Shown here: one piece after another, positions 25,206 through 33,442 of the stretch
Position numbering within the stretch: the stretch's first letter is position 1
How the letters are laid out: the number at the start of each line of letters is the position of its first letter
Source of the DNA: Paenibacillus tepidiphilus
Lineage (GTDB): Bacteria > Bacillota > Bacilli > Paenibacillales > Paenibacillaceae
Length of the DNA stretch: 64,000 nucleotides
Direction of reading: 5' to 3'
NCBI RefSeq assembly: GCF_008635795.1
Contig: NZ_VWRQ01000006.1
Span: 62,001 to 126,000, forward strand
Position numbers and translations under genes: made by a program
Notes under the pieces: generated by a model
What the model saw: the letters and a program-made list of their open reading frames with translations, nothing else
The model's database searches: none
Told to the model about the DNA's origin: nothing

Positions 25206-26987
25206 TTGCCGAATTTCAGTTCGTTCCAAACCAATCCGGATAACCTGCGTGCACTTATCTTCGGCCGGGACCCTTCAACCTCTACCGACCTGCCTTTGTT
25301 GACCGATCCTAGTGGTAATCTGACCACTGTCATCCTCGGCGGTACCATTACCAGCGTCCTTGGCACCACCATTACCGCCGGTACGTTATCCTCCGTCGGT
25401 TCGGTCGGCACATTGCTCGGCGGTACCATCACCAGTGTACTTGGTGCTACCATTACTGCCGGTACTTTGTCCTCGGTAGGATCAGTAGGTACCTTGCTCG
25501 GCGGTACCATCACCAGCGTGCTTGGCGCTACCATTACTGCCGGTACATTGTCGTCCGTTGGTACGGTCACAGACATTCTTGGCGGTACTATCACCAGCGT
25601 GCTTGGCGCTACTATTACTGCCGGTACACTTTCAGCCGTTGGCACATTGCTCGGCGGCACCATAACCAGCGTGCTTGGCGCTACTATTACTGCCGGTACA
25701 TTGTCGTCCGTTGGTACGGTCACAGACATTCTTGGCGGCACCATTACCAGTGTGCTTGGCGCTACTATTACTGCCGGTACATTGTCGTCCGTGGGTACGG
25801 TCACTGACATCCTTGGCGGTACCATCACCAGTGTGCTTGGCGCTACTATTACTGCCGGTACATTGTCCTCGGTAGGATCAGTAGGTACCTTGCTCGGCGG
25901 CACCATCACCAGCGTGCTTGGCGCAACCATTACTGCCGGTACATTGTCGTCCGTTGGTACGGTCACTGACATCCTCGGCGGTACCATTACTAGTGTACTC
26001 GGCGCTACTATCACTGCTGGTACACTGTCAGCGGTTGGCACATTGCTCGGCGGCACCATCACCAGTGTGCTCGGTGCCACAATTACTGCCGGTACATTGT
26101 CGTCCGTTGGTACGGTCACTGACATCCTCGGCGGCACCATCACCAGTGTGCTCGGTGCCACAATTACTGCCGGTACATTGTCGTCCGTTGGTACGGTCAC
26201 TGACATCCTCGGCGGTACCATTACTAGTGTGCTCGGTGCCACAATTACTGCCGGTACATTGTCCTCCGTCGGCACGGTCACAGACATTCTTGGCGGTACC
26301 ATTACTAGTGTACTCGGCGCTACCATCACCGCTGGTACACTGTCAGCGGTTGGTACTTTGCTCGGCGGCACCATCACAAGTGTGCTTGGCGCTACTATCA
26401 CTGCTGGTACGCTTTCAGCCGTTGGTACATTGCTCGGCGGTACCATAACCAGTGTGCTTGGTGCTACCATTACTGCCGGTACATTGTCCTCCGTCGGCAC
26501 GGTCACAGACATTCTTGGCGGTACCATTACTAGTGTACTCGGCGCTACTATCACTGCTGGTACACTTTCAGCCGTTGGCACATTGCTCGGCGGCACGATC
26601 ACCAGTGTGCTCGGCGCTACCATCACCGCCGGTACGCTGAGCAGTGTCACTTCAATTTCACAGCGCAGCTTCGTGGAAGAAGCTTTTATCGGCATTCCGA
26701 CCGCCGATGCTTACACCCCGCTTCCGGCACAGACTACCAGTGTGCTTGGCACTTACTCTTATTTTGTAGTAAACACCGGTGCAAATCCCGTCAATACGCG
26801 GGTCGAGATCAGCGCCGACGGAACGAATTATTTCATCGACACCACAGGGGATAATCCGCTGCCTGCCGGCTCCGTAGACGTTATTGTGCCAGCCCGCTTC
26901 CTCAAATACACCCGTCTCTCCTACCAGTCGGCCACACCGGGTGCAGCGTCCTCCGTGAATGTCATTTTTGATGCACAGGGAACGTAA
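25206..26987 (+). CDS. Large Thr/Ser-rich tandem-repeat protein, candidate surface glycoprotein
   Basis: 593 residues. A 43-residue leader (no classical signal peptide) is followed by 17 repeats of LGGTITSVLGATITAGTLS (residues 44-484) and a ~110-residue C-terminal domain with beta character (TYSYFVVNTGANPVNTRVEISADGTNYF to FLKYTRLSYQSATPG). The C-terminal part resembles domains I recall as DUF6385 in Paenibacillus, not certain. The repeats are suited to a beta-solenoid or fibre and offer many Thr/Ser sites for O-glycosylation. It starts at TTG 25206 with AAAGGGTG six bases upstream. Three glycosyltransferases follow. Confidence 0.75.
   Translation: MPNFSSFQTNPDNLRALIFGRDPSTSTDLPLLTDPSGNLTTVILGGTITSVLGTTITAGTLSSVGSVGTLLGGTITSVLGATITAGTLSSVGSVGTLLGGTITSVLGATITAGTLSSVGTVTDILGGTITSVLGATITAGTLSAVGTLLGGTITSVLGATITAGTLSSVGTVTDILGGTITSVLGATITAGTLSSVGTVTDILGGTITSVLGATITAGTLSSVGSVGTLLGGTITSVLGATITAGTLSSVGTVTDILGGTITSVLGATITAGTLSAVGTLLGGTITSVLGATITAGTLSSVGTVTDILGGTITSVLGATITAGTLSSVGTVTDILGGTITSVLGATITAGTLSSVGTVTDILGGTITSVLGATITAGTLSAVGTLLGGTITSVLGATITAGTLSAVGTLLGGTITSVLGATITAGTLSSVGTVTDILGGTITSVLGATITAGTLSAVGTLLGGTITSVLGATITAGTLSSVTSISQRSFVEEAFIGIPTADAYTPLPAQTTSVLGTYSYFVVNTGANPVNTRVEISADGTNYFIDTTGDNPLPAGSVDVIVPARFLKYTRLSYQSATPGAASSVNVIFDAQGT
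25335..26657 (+). repeat. 17-unit coding tandem repeat (81- and 72-base units)
   Basis: Counted from the translation: units of 27 residues (ending SSVGTVTDI or SSVGSVGTL) and 24 residues (ending SAVGTL) are mixed in the order 27,27,27,24,27,27,27,27,24,27,27,27,24,24,27,24, then a last unit that runs into the C-terminal domain. All are in frame. The first 19 residues of each unit are nearly invariant, while DNA codons vary at third positions. Confidence 0.95.
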
Positions 26988-27022
26988 AGGAATCGTTGTT
27001 CATAAAAATAAAAGACTACACC

Positions 27023-27059
27023 AGGCAAAGAGTGCATGTCTCCCATGTGCTCTTTGCCT
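27023..27059 (+). terminator. Strong hairpin after the repeat-protein gene
   Basis: AGGCAAAGAG.GCATG pairs with CATG.GCTCTTTGCCT around TCTCC. There is no T tract after it, so it may be a weak terminator, an attenuator or an mRNA-processing or stability element between the repeat protein and the glycosyltransferases. Confidence 0.5.
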
Positions 27060-27102
27060 GCGTATTCAGGAGCGGCATTCCGCCGTCCAAGGAGGAAGGA
27101 AC

Positions 27103-29118
27103 GTGAACATGCCTACACTCGGAGTTCATCTGATCGTCAAGGACGAAGCAGACCTCCTGCCCCAATGTCTTGACAGCGTGGCCGGCGCCGACGAAATTGT
27201 CGTCGTCGATACCGGGTCCACGGATAACTCCATAACGGTAGCAGAGCAATACGGCGCCACTGTCTTGTCCAGGGAATGGGCCGACGATTTCTCTAAGGCC
27301 CGCAACGCTGGACTGGCCCAAGCCGGAACCGACTGGATTCTCGTACTGGATGCCGACGAGCAGCTGCAGACAACGGTCGCGGATATCCGTGCGCTTCTTC
27401 ACAGCACAGCGGCGACCGCTTTTACTGTTATCATTGACAGCCAGGTTGGCGCCAGAGCCGAAGAACGCGTCACCCACAGAAGTGTGCGCCTGTTCCGGAA
27501 CGGTATGGGATACTGCTATAACGGTGTGATCCACGAAGGAGTGGATGCATCCATTATTGAACACAGCGGCTTGCAATCTATTGCAGACAGCAACATTCAG
27601 CTTATTCATTTCGGCTATCTCCCCGGGCTCATGGCCGCAAAAAACAAAATTAAACGCAATGAAGGGCTGCTGCGCGGCGCCTTAGCCAACGATCCGGGGG
27701 ATGTGTTCTCCCGATACAATCTGGCTGTTGTCTGCTGCCAGGACGGACGGCTGAGCGAAGCGGAAGAACTGCTGGTGCAAGCGCTCGGCCAAGCACCTAC
27801 TCACGCCTCCTTCCGCCCGTCCATCATCCGTGATCTTTGTACTCTTTATTTGTCCACCGGCAAACGGCAGAGAATCGACAGCTTGCTGATGCGTGAACTG
27901 GAGCGTTACCCGGACTACGCGGATCTCCATTTGCTTCAGGGCCAGTCCTGGGAGCAGCAGGGACATCTGGAACGCGCTTTTCAGCATTATCAGCAGGCAC
28001 AAGCTCTCTCGGACAGCCCGGCTCCCCACGGCAAATACGTCGGCGAAGCCGGCAGCGCCACCTACCGTCCGCTATGCTATATGGCGGGCATTGCTGCCAA
28101 AATGGGCAAATGGGAGGAGGCCGCCAGATTGTATTACCGCGCAATCCAGTATCATCCGCTTTATTCATCCGCGCTCACTGGTATATCCGAAGCCTTCGGA
28201 CGGCTGGATGTGCCGGAGCAGGACATAGCGGCGCTGCTAATGACGCTGGTTCCGCAGGATGTACCTGCCGGAAGAGCGGCCATCGTCTCCGCTCTGTACG
28301 AAACAGGCGCCTATGAAACCATCAACCGTCTGGACAAACTACGTTTCCCGCTGGAACCGGAAACCGCATTGACCTTCATCTTCGCACAGCTCAGCGCCGG
28401 TCATGCACAGGAAGCGTCCGGCCTGCTGGAAGATAGCATGAATCTGCTGTTCACCGAGCTGGAGAAGAAGGACCTGCCCCGGGACCTATGGCTGCTGCAG
28501 AGTATTTGCCACTGGGAGCTTGCGGGAATCTCTGATTCTGGAGTGGTTCCGGACCGCATGGACTGGCTGCGTAACGATGTGTGGCGTCTGGAACGAAAAA
28601 TCGGACCGGGCTCCTCCATTACCGGCGGCGTTGCAGCCGAGCTGATCCGGTTATCCGTCAAGCTGCGGCGCTATCCGCTCGCTTCCGCTTTGGCCGAGGC
28701 CTTCCCCGCTACTGCGGAAGAATTAGCAGCGGCGTTTTACGCAGAGGGACGGCTGGCCGAGGCCGGCGAGCTGTTTATCGAGTTGGCCGAAGCCGGGGAG
28801 GTGCGGGGCACGACTGCTTTTTATCTTGGGGAGATGCTTTATGACAAGGGTCATTATTCGCAGGCGGCGGAGTACTTCCACCAGGCAGTGGACATGGAAA
28901 CGGGAGAGGACTCGGCCCGGATCGGCCTGTCGCTCTGTTATCTGCATCAGGCCAAGCAGGAACTGGAGCAGGCGCTGCAGTCTGAGCAAGACCCTCCTGC
29001 CCATTCGCCGCTGCGCGAGGACCTCGCCGGAATCATCAATACCATTGCCTTATTGAATCATATCTCCTGGCATACGGAATGGAGCGGTCATCAGATCCGG
29101 GGAGGGAGCCAGCCATGA
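27103..29118 (+). CDS. Glycosyltransferase family 2 with TPR repeats (1 of 3)
   Basis: 671 residues. Residues about 3-100 are a GT-A domain: GVHLIVKDEADLLPQCLDSV, DEIVVVDTGSTDNS and the DxD-type metal site LVLDADEQ. Residues from about 190 onward are TPR-like helices (SRYNLAVVCCQDGRLSEAEELL, AFQHYQQAQAL, AARLYYRAIQYHPLYSSAL). This resembles SunS/SPbeta-type transferases that glycosylate peptides or proteins. GTG at 27103 is chosen, with AAGGAGGAAGGA just before it; ATG at 27109 is the alternative. The stop overlaps the next gene's ATG (ATGA), so the three transferases are translationally coupled. Likely substrate: the upstream repeat protein (inference). Confidence 0.85.
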   Translation: MNMPTLGVHLIVKDEADLLPQCLDSVAGADEIVVVDTGSTDNSITVAEQYGATVLSREWADDFSKARNAGLAQAGTDWILVLDADEQLQTTVADIRALLHSTAATAFTVIIDSQVGARAEERVTHRSVRLFRNGMGYCYNGVIHEGVDASIIEHSGLQSIADSNIQLIHFGYLPGLMAAKNKIKRNEGLLRGALANDPGDVFSRYNLAVVCCQDGRLSEAEELLVQALGQAPTHASFRPSIIRDLCTLYLSTGKRQRIDSLLMRELERYPDYADLHLLQGQSWEQQGHLERAFQHYQQAQALSDSPAPHGKYVGEAGSATYRPLCYMAGIAAKMGKWEEAARLYYRAIQYHPLYSSALTGISEAFGRLDVPEQDIAALLMTLVPQDVPAGRAAIVSALYETGAYETINRLDKLRFPLEPETALTFIFAQLSAGHAQEASGLLEDSMNLLFTELEKKDLPRDLWLLQSICHWELAGISDSGVVPDRMDWLRNDVWRLERKIGPGSSITGGVAAELIRLSVKLRRYPLASALAEAFPATAEELAAAFYAEGRLAEAGELFIELAEAGEVRGTTAFYLGEMLYDKGHYSQAAEYFHQAVDMETGEDSARIGLSLCYLHQAKQELEQALQSEQDPPAHSPLREDLAGIINTIALLNHISWHTEWSGHQIRGGSQP

Positions 29119-30941
29119 GCAAGCAGCCGCGAAAGCCGCTAATCTCCTTATGTATGATCGTCAAAAATGAAGCCGAATCGCTCGCCGGATGTTTAAACAG
29201 CGTCCGCGGTGTAGCCGACGAAATTATCGTGGTCGATACCGGCTCCACCGACGCCACGCCACAGATTGCCCGGGACTACGGTGCCCGGGTCATACACTTC
29301 CCCTGGAACGGCGATTTCGCCGCCGCCCGTAATAAGGGCCTGCAGCGCGCCAGGGGGACCTGGATACTGGTGCTCGACGCCGATGAAGAGCTGGAGCCGG
29401 ATAGCCGGGAGGAAGTGCTGGTCTGTGCACAGCACAGGGAGTACGAGGCTTTTTTTCTGCGGGTCCATAACCACCGCGGGCTCGCCCGCACCTCGCCGGC
29501 CATTACGGTGAATCCGATTTTGCGGATGTTCCGCAACCGGCCGGAGTACCGCTTCACCGGCATCATTCATGAGCAGATTGCCAGTGTCATCGTCGAGGCC
29601 CGGCCGGAGGCAGCGATGCACCTCACCTCCGCAGTCATTCATCATTACGGATACGCCGACGGCGTGGTGGCCCGGAAAGATAAAATCAACCGCAATCTCC
29701 GGCTGCTGCAGGAGCAGCTGGCGCAGGAGCCTGATGATGCTTTTCACCATTACAACATAGCGGTCGAATATATGCGCCTGGGCGAGCATGTGTCTGCGCT
29801 CCAACATATTGCGGAATCAATGAAGCGAACGGATACAGATACCAGCTATGCCCACCTTCTGTATAAATACAAAGTCCGCTGCCACCTGGCGCTGGGTGAT
29901 TCTCCTTCCGCGCTTTCCGCCTGCAGTGAAGGAATTGCCCTGTTCCCGGATTACTCCGATCTGCATCACCTTCGGGGCGTACTGCTGCTGCAAGGAGGGG
30001 CTTTGGCAGCGGCTAATCGGGCGCTCCGTGAAGCGCTGCGGATCGGCGCTCCTCCTCCCGCTTACCATACGGAAGCAGGATACGGCACTTATCTTACACT
30101 GGCTGCCCTGGGGCACTTATCCCAGGAGACCGGCGAGGACCAGGCCGCATTGGCTTGCTATGCACAGGCGGCACGGCAGCATCCCGAGCCTTGGCCGCTG
30201 ATTGCCCGGCTCGTACGGACGCTGAAATGTGCACAGCGGGAGCACGAAATCCCAGGCTGGCTGTCCCGGCATTTGCCGGAGGTCTGGGCAGCCGGGCGTT
30301 CCCGCATCCTGGAGCTGCTGCTGCGGGATGGCTGCTGGTCGGCCGCAGCTGCCGTGATCGGCGCAGGGGTGGAGTGCAGCGATGACGGGGAGGACAGCGG
30401 TGACGCCTGCGAAGGACCGAGCGGGGCTGAGACAAGGGCTGGTGGCAGCGATAACGCTGCAGATAGCAGCGGCCCAGGTAGCGGCGTAGGACGGAGCGAC
30501 GTTAAGACAAGGGCTGGTGGCAGCGATAATGCGGCAAATAGCGGCAGCTCTGGTAACGGCATAGGATGGAGCGGGGCTGAGACAAGGGCTGGTGGCAGCG
30601 ACAAAGCGGCAGATAGGGGCGGCCCTGGTAGCGGCGTAGGACGGAGCGGGGCTGAGACAAGGGCTGGTCGGGCTGGTACGGGTAGGTTCTCGGAAAGCAT
30701 ACTACGGCGCTGCTTGGATCAAGCTCAGCAGCCGAGCTTGGAGGATATCCGCTCACTGCTGGATGAAGCAGAGCCATATTGTCGGCAGGCACATCCGTCC
30801 GTCCGACAAAGCCGCGCCTGGCTGCTGCTAGCCGACCATGTACTCTCCCGTGTGCCGGAAGTCTCCACCTATGGAGCGGCGGCATCCAGAGCCCGGGCTA
30901 TGCTGCCGCTTCCGGACGTCAAAGGGGGAGGTCAGCTTTGA
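29115..30941 (+). CDS. Glycosyltransferase family 2 with TPR repeats (2 of 3)
   Basis: 608 residues. GT-A domain at residues about 8-110: ISLCMIVKNEAESLAGCLNSV, DEIIVVDTGSTDATP, LVLDADEELEPD. TPR-like helices follow (HHYNIAVEYMRLGEHVSALQHI, LACYAQAARQHP). Residues about 436-521 are an odd insertion of 25-residue repeats rich in Gly, Ser and Asp (ETRAGGSDNAA), probably a flexible linker. A final helical segment of ~90 residues ends the protein. GGGGAGGG precedes ATG at 29115. It overlaps both neighbours by four bases. Confidence 0.85.
   Translation: MSKQPRKPLISLCMIVKNEAESLAGCLNSVRGVADEIIVVDTGSTDATPQIARDYGARVIHFPWNGDFAAARNKGLQRARGTWILVLDADEELEPDSREEVLVCAQHREYEAFFLRVHNHRGLARTSPAITVNPILRMFRNRPEYRFTGIIHEQIASVIVEARPEAAMHLTSAVIHHYGYADGVVARKDKINRNLRLLQEQLAQEPDDAFHHYNIAVEYMRLGEHVSALQHIAESMKRTDTDTSYAHLLYKYKVRCHLALGDSPSALSACSEGIALFPDYSDLHHLRGVLLLQGGALAAANRALREALRIGAPPPAYHTEAGYGTYLTLAALGHLSQETGEDQAALACYAQAARQHPEPWPLIARLVRTLKCAQREHEIPGWLSRHLPEVWAAGRSRILELLLRDGCWSAAAAVIGAGVECSDDGEDSGDACEGPSGAETRAGGSDNAADSSGPGSGVGRSDVKTRAGGSDNAANSGSSGNGIGWSGAETRAGGSDKAADRGGPGSGVGRSGAETRAGRAGTGRFSESILRRCLDQAQQPSLEDIRSLLDEAEPYCRQAHPSVRQSRAWLLLADHVLSRVPEVSTYGAAASRARAMLPLPDVKGGGQL
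30420..30677 (+). repeat. 75-base coding tandem repeat inside glycosyltransferase 2
   Basis: Units begin at 30420, 30495, 30570 and 30645; each of the first three encodes 25 residues beginning S-G-A-E-T-R-A-G-G-S-D or a variant; the fourth is partial. All units keep the frame, so copy number could change without breaking the gene. Confidence 0.85.
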
Positions 30942-33229
30942 CTCGTAATGTAGACCCAAACGTACCCGACCTTTCCCTCTGCATGATCATCAAGAATGAA
31001 GCGCGTCATCTGGAGAGATGTCTGGCCTCCGTGCAGGGACTTGTGGCGGAAATAATTATAGCCGACACGGGCTCCAGCGACGGCAGCCGGAGCATTGCCC
31101 TTCGAATGGGAGCACGGGTCATTGATGTACCCTGGGAAAAAGACTTCGCCAAAGCGCGAAACTTTAGCCTCCGGGCCGCTACCCGGCCCTGGATTCTGGT
31201 GCTGGATGCCGATGAGGCCGCCGACGCCTGGGAAGCGGAAAAGCTTCGTCTCCTGCTGGATTCTCCGCAGGCGGACGGATATTTTCTGCCCTTCATCCAC
31301 TACGTGGGCGCTGGGGCGGAGGGACAATATGTCACAGACAATATTTGCCGACTCTTCCGCAACGATAAAAGGATACGGTTCAGCGGCAGCATCCATGAGG
31401 AGGTCGCCAGCAGTATTTGGACCCTGCCGGGCGGCCATATCACCTATGCCGATCTGCCAGTTCGCCATTACGGCTACCTTGAAGCAGAATTGCAGCATAA
31501 GGACAAAGCGCGCCGCAATCTGGAGCTGATCATTGCAGCCCTGGCGGCAGACCCGGAGAGTGAAATGCTCAGGTATGCCTTGGGCGCAGAGTACTACCAG
31601 TTGAGGCAATATGCTGAGGCTGCGGAGCAGCTCCTGCCTCTGCTGCCCGGACTTTCGCCCGGTTCCGGCTACGCCGCCGATGTTTATTTGAAGACGGCGT
31701 ATGCCCTGCAGGAGTGCGGTCGCCGTACGGAAGCCAAGGCGGTCTACACGACCGGCCGTTCGTTGTTCCCGGATTTCACGGATTTGTTGGAGAGCAGCGC
31801 AGTCATGCTGCTGGGGGAGGGCGAGCTGCATGAGCCTTACCGGCTGCTGCAGCAGGCACTCGCCAGCGGAAACACGGCACATAAATATCCGTCCTCTGCC
31901 GGAAGCGGTGAGGAGCGGACCCGGCTGCTCGCCGCTCAGGTCTGCGAGCGGCTGTTTCTGTATCCGGAGGCGATGGAGCATTATGAACAGGCGATCCGCT
32001 TTAAGCCGGAGGATGCCACAGCTTGGGAAGCGCTGGCCGCGCTGTGCCTGCTGTCGGGAGAGCAGGACCGGCTCACGGAGCTAACCCGGTCCAGCCGGGA
32101 CCGCCTGCCGGCCGCGCTGCTCGGCCGGCTGGTGCCCGCTGCGCTGAACGCCCGCGCCTTCGGCTGGCTTGCAGCGCTCGAAGCGGCGCCGCAGCTGCCT
32201 GCGGGCGTGCGCCGCATCCTGTGCGTCCTGCCGGAGCTCGCCGGGCAGGACGCACAGGCAAGGGCCGCAGCCGCCCGGCTGGAGCGGCTGCTGGAAGAGC
32301 GCCCAGGGCAGCCGTTCATTCACGGCTACCTCTGGGCCTGGTCCTGCCGCGCCGGGGATTGCGCGGCTGAGGCGCGCTGGCTCGCGGAGCTGGCCGCGCA
32401 CCGCCCGGGCCTTGCCGCAGTCGGCCGCCTCCTGCGGGCAGGCCCGGAACCGGCCGGCGCTCCACCGGCGCCGGCCGACCTGTCCTATGCCGCGCAGCTG
32501 CTGCTGCAGAGCGCGGCCTGGGAAACGCTGCTCACTCTGATGCAGCGCGCCCCGCAGCTCGGCTGGAGCGGACTGCCCCAGCCGCTCTGGTGCGGCCTGC
32601 TCGCCGCGCCGGCCGCCGTGCGGAGCCGGTGGTGCGAGCAGGCCGCCGCCCACACCATCCGGTATCCCGATGCTCCAGCGGATACAGCCACGCAGTTATC
32701 CGGATTGCTTCGTGCCGGTTCAGCCACCGGTTCTTGTTGTCGGCCTGCCCTTGATGCAGCGGCGCAGTCGCATGCCCCAGCTCCAGCGGATACAGCCACA
32801 CAGTTATCCAGCTTGCTGCGCGCCGATTCAGCCACCGGTTCTTGTTGTCGGCCTGCCCTTGATGCAGCGGCGCAGTCGCATGAACCAACTCCAGCGGATA
32901 CAGCTTCGCAGTTATCCGGCATGCTTTGCGCCGGTTCAGCCGAGCCGTCTCCCGGCCGCTCTTCCGCCAATGTTGCTGCCGGGCCTTCCGCTCTGCGCCA
33001 CTCCGTTGCCGATTGGCTGCTGCAGGCAGGCGTGGCCAGCTCTTGCGGCCATGCTGTCCTGCTGGACCCTGCCGCCGAACGCATGCTGCTTGGCTCCGGC
33101 AGTCAGGCAGCGCGAATCGGCATGGCCTACCGTAAGCTGCAGCTCGCCGCGGCCGCTTATCCGCTGGACCTGCCGGCGGAAAGCATAGCCTGGCCGCTGC
33201 TGGCCAGGCATGCGCTTCTAGTACCTTGA
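30938..33229 (+). CDS. Glycosyltransferase family 2 with TPR repeats (3 of 3)
   Basis: 763 residues. GT-A domain at about 8-110: LSLCMIIKNEARHLERCLASV, AEIIIADTGSSDGS, LVLDADEAAD. A long Ala/Leu-rich TPR-like region follows to about residue 570. Residues about 580-670 contain a 36-residue repeat (PADTATQLSGLLRAGSATGS then CCRPALDAAAQSH). TTG at 30938 overlaps the previous stop (TTGA) and has GGGGGAGG seven bases before it, so I prefer it to the long upstream open frame. Composition is very GC-rich in the middle (31.9-32.6 kb). Cys-Cys in the repeats is unusual for a cytoplasmic linker. Confidence 0.82.
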   Translation: MTRNVDPNVPDLSLCMIIKNEARHLERCLASVQGLVAEIIIADTGSSDGSRSIALRMGARVIDVPWEKDFAKARNFSLRAATRPWILVLDADEAADAWEAEKLRLLLDSPQADGYFLPFIHYVGAGAEGQYVTDNICRLFRNDKRIRFSGSIHEEVASSIWTLPGGHITYADLPVRHYGYLEAELQHKDKARRNLELIIAALAADPESEMLRYALGAEYYQLRQYAEAAEQLLPLLPGLSPGSGYAADVYLKTAYALQECGRRTEAKAVYTTGRSLFPDFTDLLESSAVMLLGEGELHEPYRLLQQALASGNTAHKYPSSAGSGEERTRLLAAQVCERLFLYPEAMEHYEQAIRFKPEDATAWEALAALCLLSGEQDRLTELTRSSRDRLPAALLGRLVPAALNARAFGWLAALEAAPQLPAGVRRILCVLPELAGQDAQARAAAARLERLLEERPGQPFIHGYLWAWSCRAGDCAAEARWLAELAAHRPGLAAVGRLLRAGPEPAGAPPAPADLSYAAQLLLQSAAWETLLTLMQRAPQLGWSGLPQPLWCGLLAAPAAVRSRWCEQAAAHTIRYPDAPADTATQLSGLLRAGSATGSCCRPALDAAAQSHAPAPADTATQLSSLLRADSATGSCCRPALDAAAQSHEPTPADTASQLSGMLCAGSAEPSPGRSSANVAAGPSALRHSVADWLLQAGVASSCGHAVLLDPAAERMLLGSGSQAARIGMAYRKLQLAAAAYPLDLPAESIAWPLLARHALLVP
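32675..32950 (+). repeat. 108-base coding tandem repeat inside glycosyltransferase 3
   Basis: Units start at 32675, 32783 and 32891 (exact 108-base steps). Two full copies and a partial third encode a 36-residue unit. In frame. Confidence 0.85.
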
Positions 33230-33273
33230 CCGCATCAAATTGTAGCAATGCACCATCTATGCGAGTAAGGCTG

Positions 33274-33298
33274 GGGATGTCCGCACCTACATCCCTTT
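33274..33298 (+). terminator. Probable terminator after the glycosyltransferase cluster
   Basis: GGGATGT pairs exactly with ACATCCC around an eight-base loop, followed by TTT. About 45 bases after the last stop. Confidence 0.55.
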
Positions 33299-33346
33299 CC
33301 CGTGAACAGGCCGACCAACAGCACAATCCGGCTAATCAATCCTATT

Positions 33347-33421
33347 GTAGACGATAAATCGACCATAATAGGCTACCGTGAAGGTAAATAGGGCAAACGT
33401 AGGCGATAAATCGACCATAAT
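33347..33421. repeat. Intergenic direct repeat, two copies of a 23-bp motif
   Basis: GTAGACGATAAATCGACC followed by ATAAT at 33347 and the same with one change (GTAGGC...) at 33399, 52 bases apart. They lie downstream of converging genes. Meaning unknown; may belong to a dispersed family. Confidence 0.7.
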
Positions 33422-33442
33422 CCACAAATCAAGCTCACCGGC

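Noticed and set aside
24947..26695. 582-codon minus-strand ORF with VPAVIVAPSTLVMVPP repeats
   Set aside because: It is the antisense of the repeat-protein array. The 81/72-base units keep every frame free of stops once one unit is free, and there is no ribosome site or homologous domain. The plus-strand frame has unique flanking domains and a ribosome site.
31981..33326. Several minus-strand ORFs of 90-264 codons opposite glycosyltransferase 3
   Set aside because: Shadows of very GC-rich coding DNA and of the 108-base repeat; no initiation signals.
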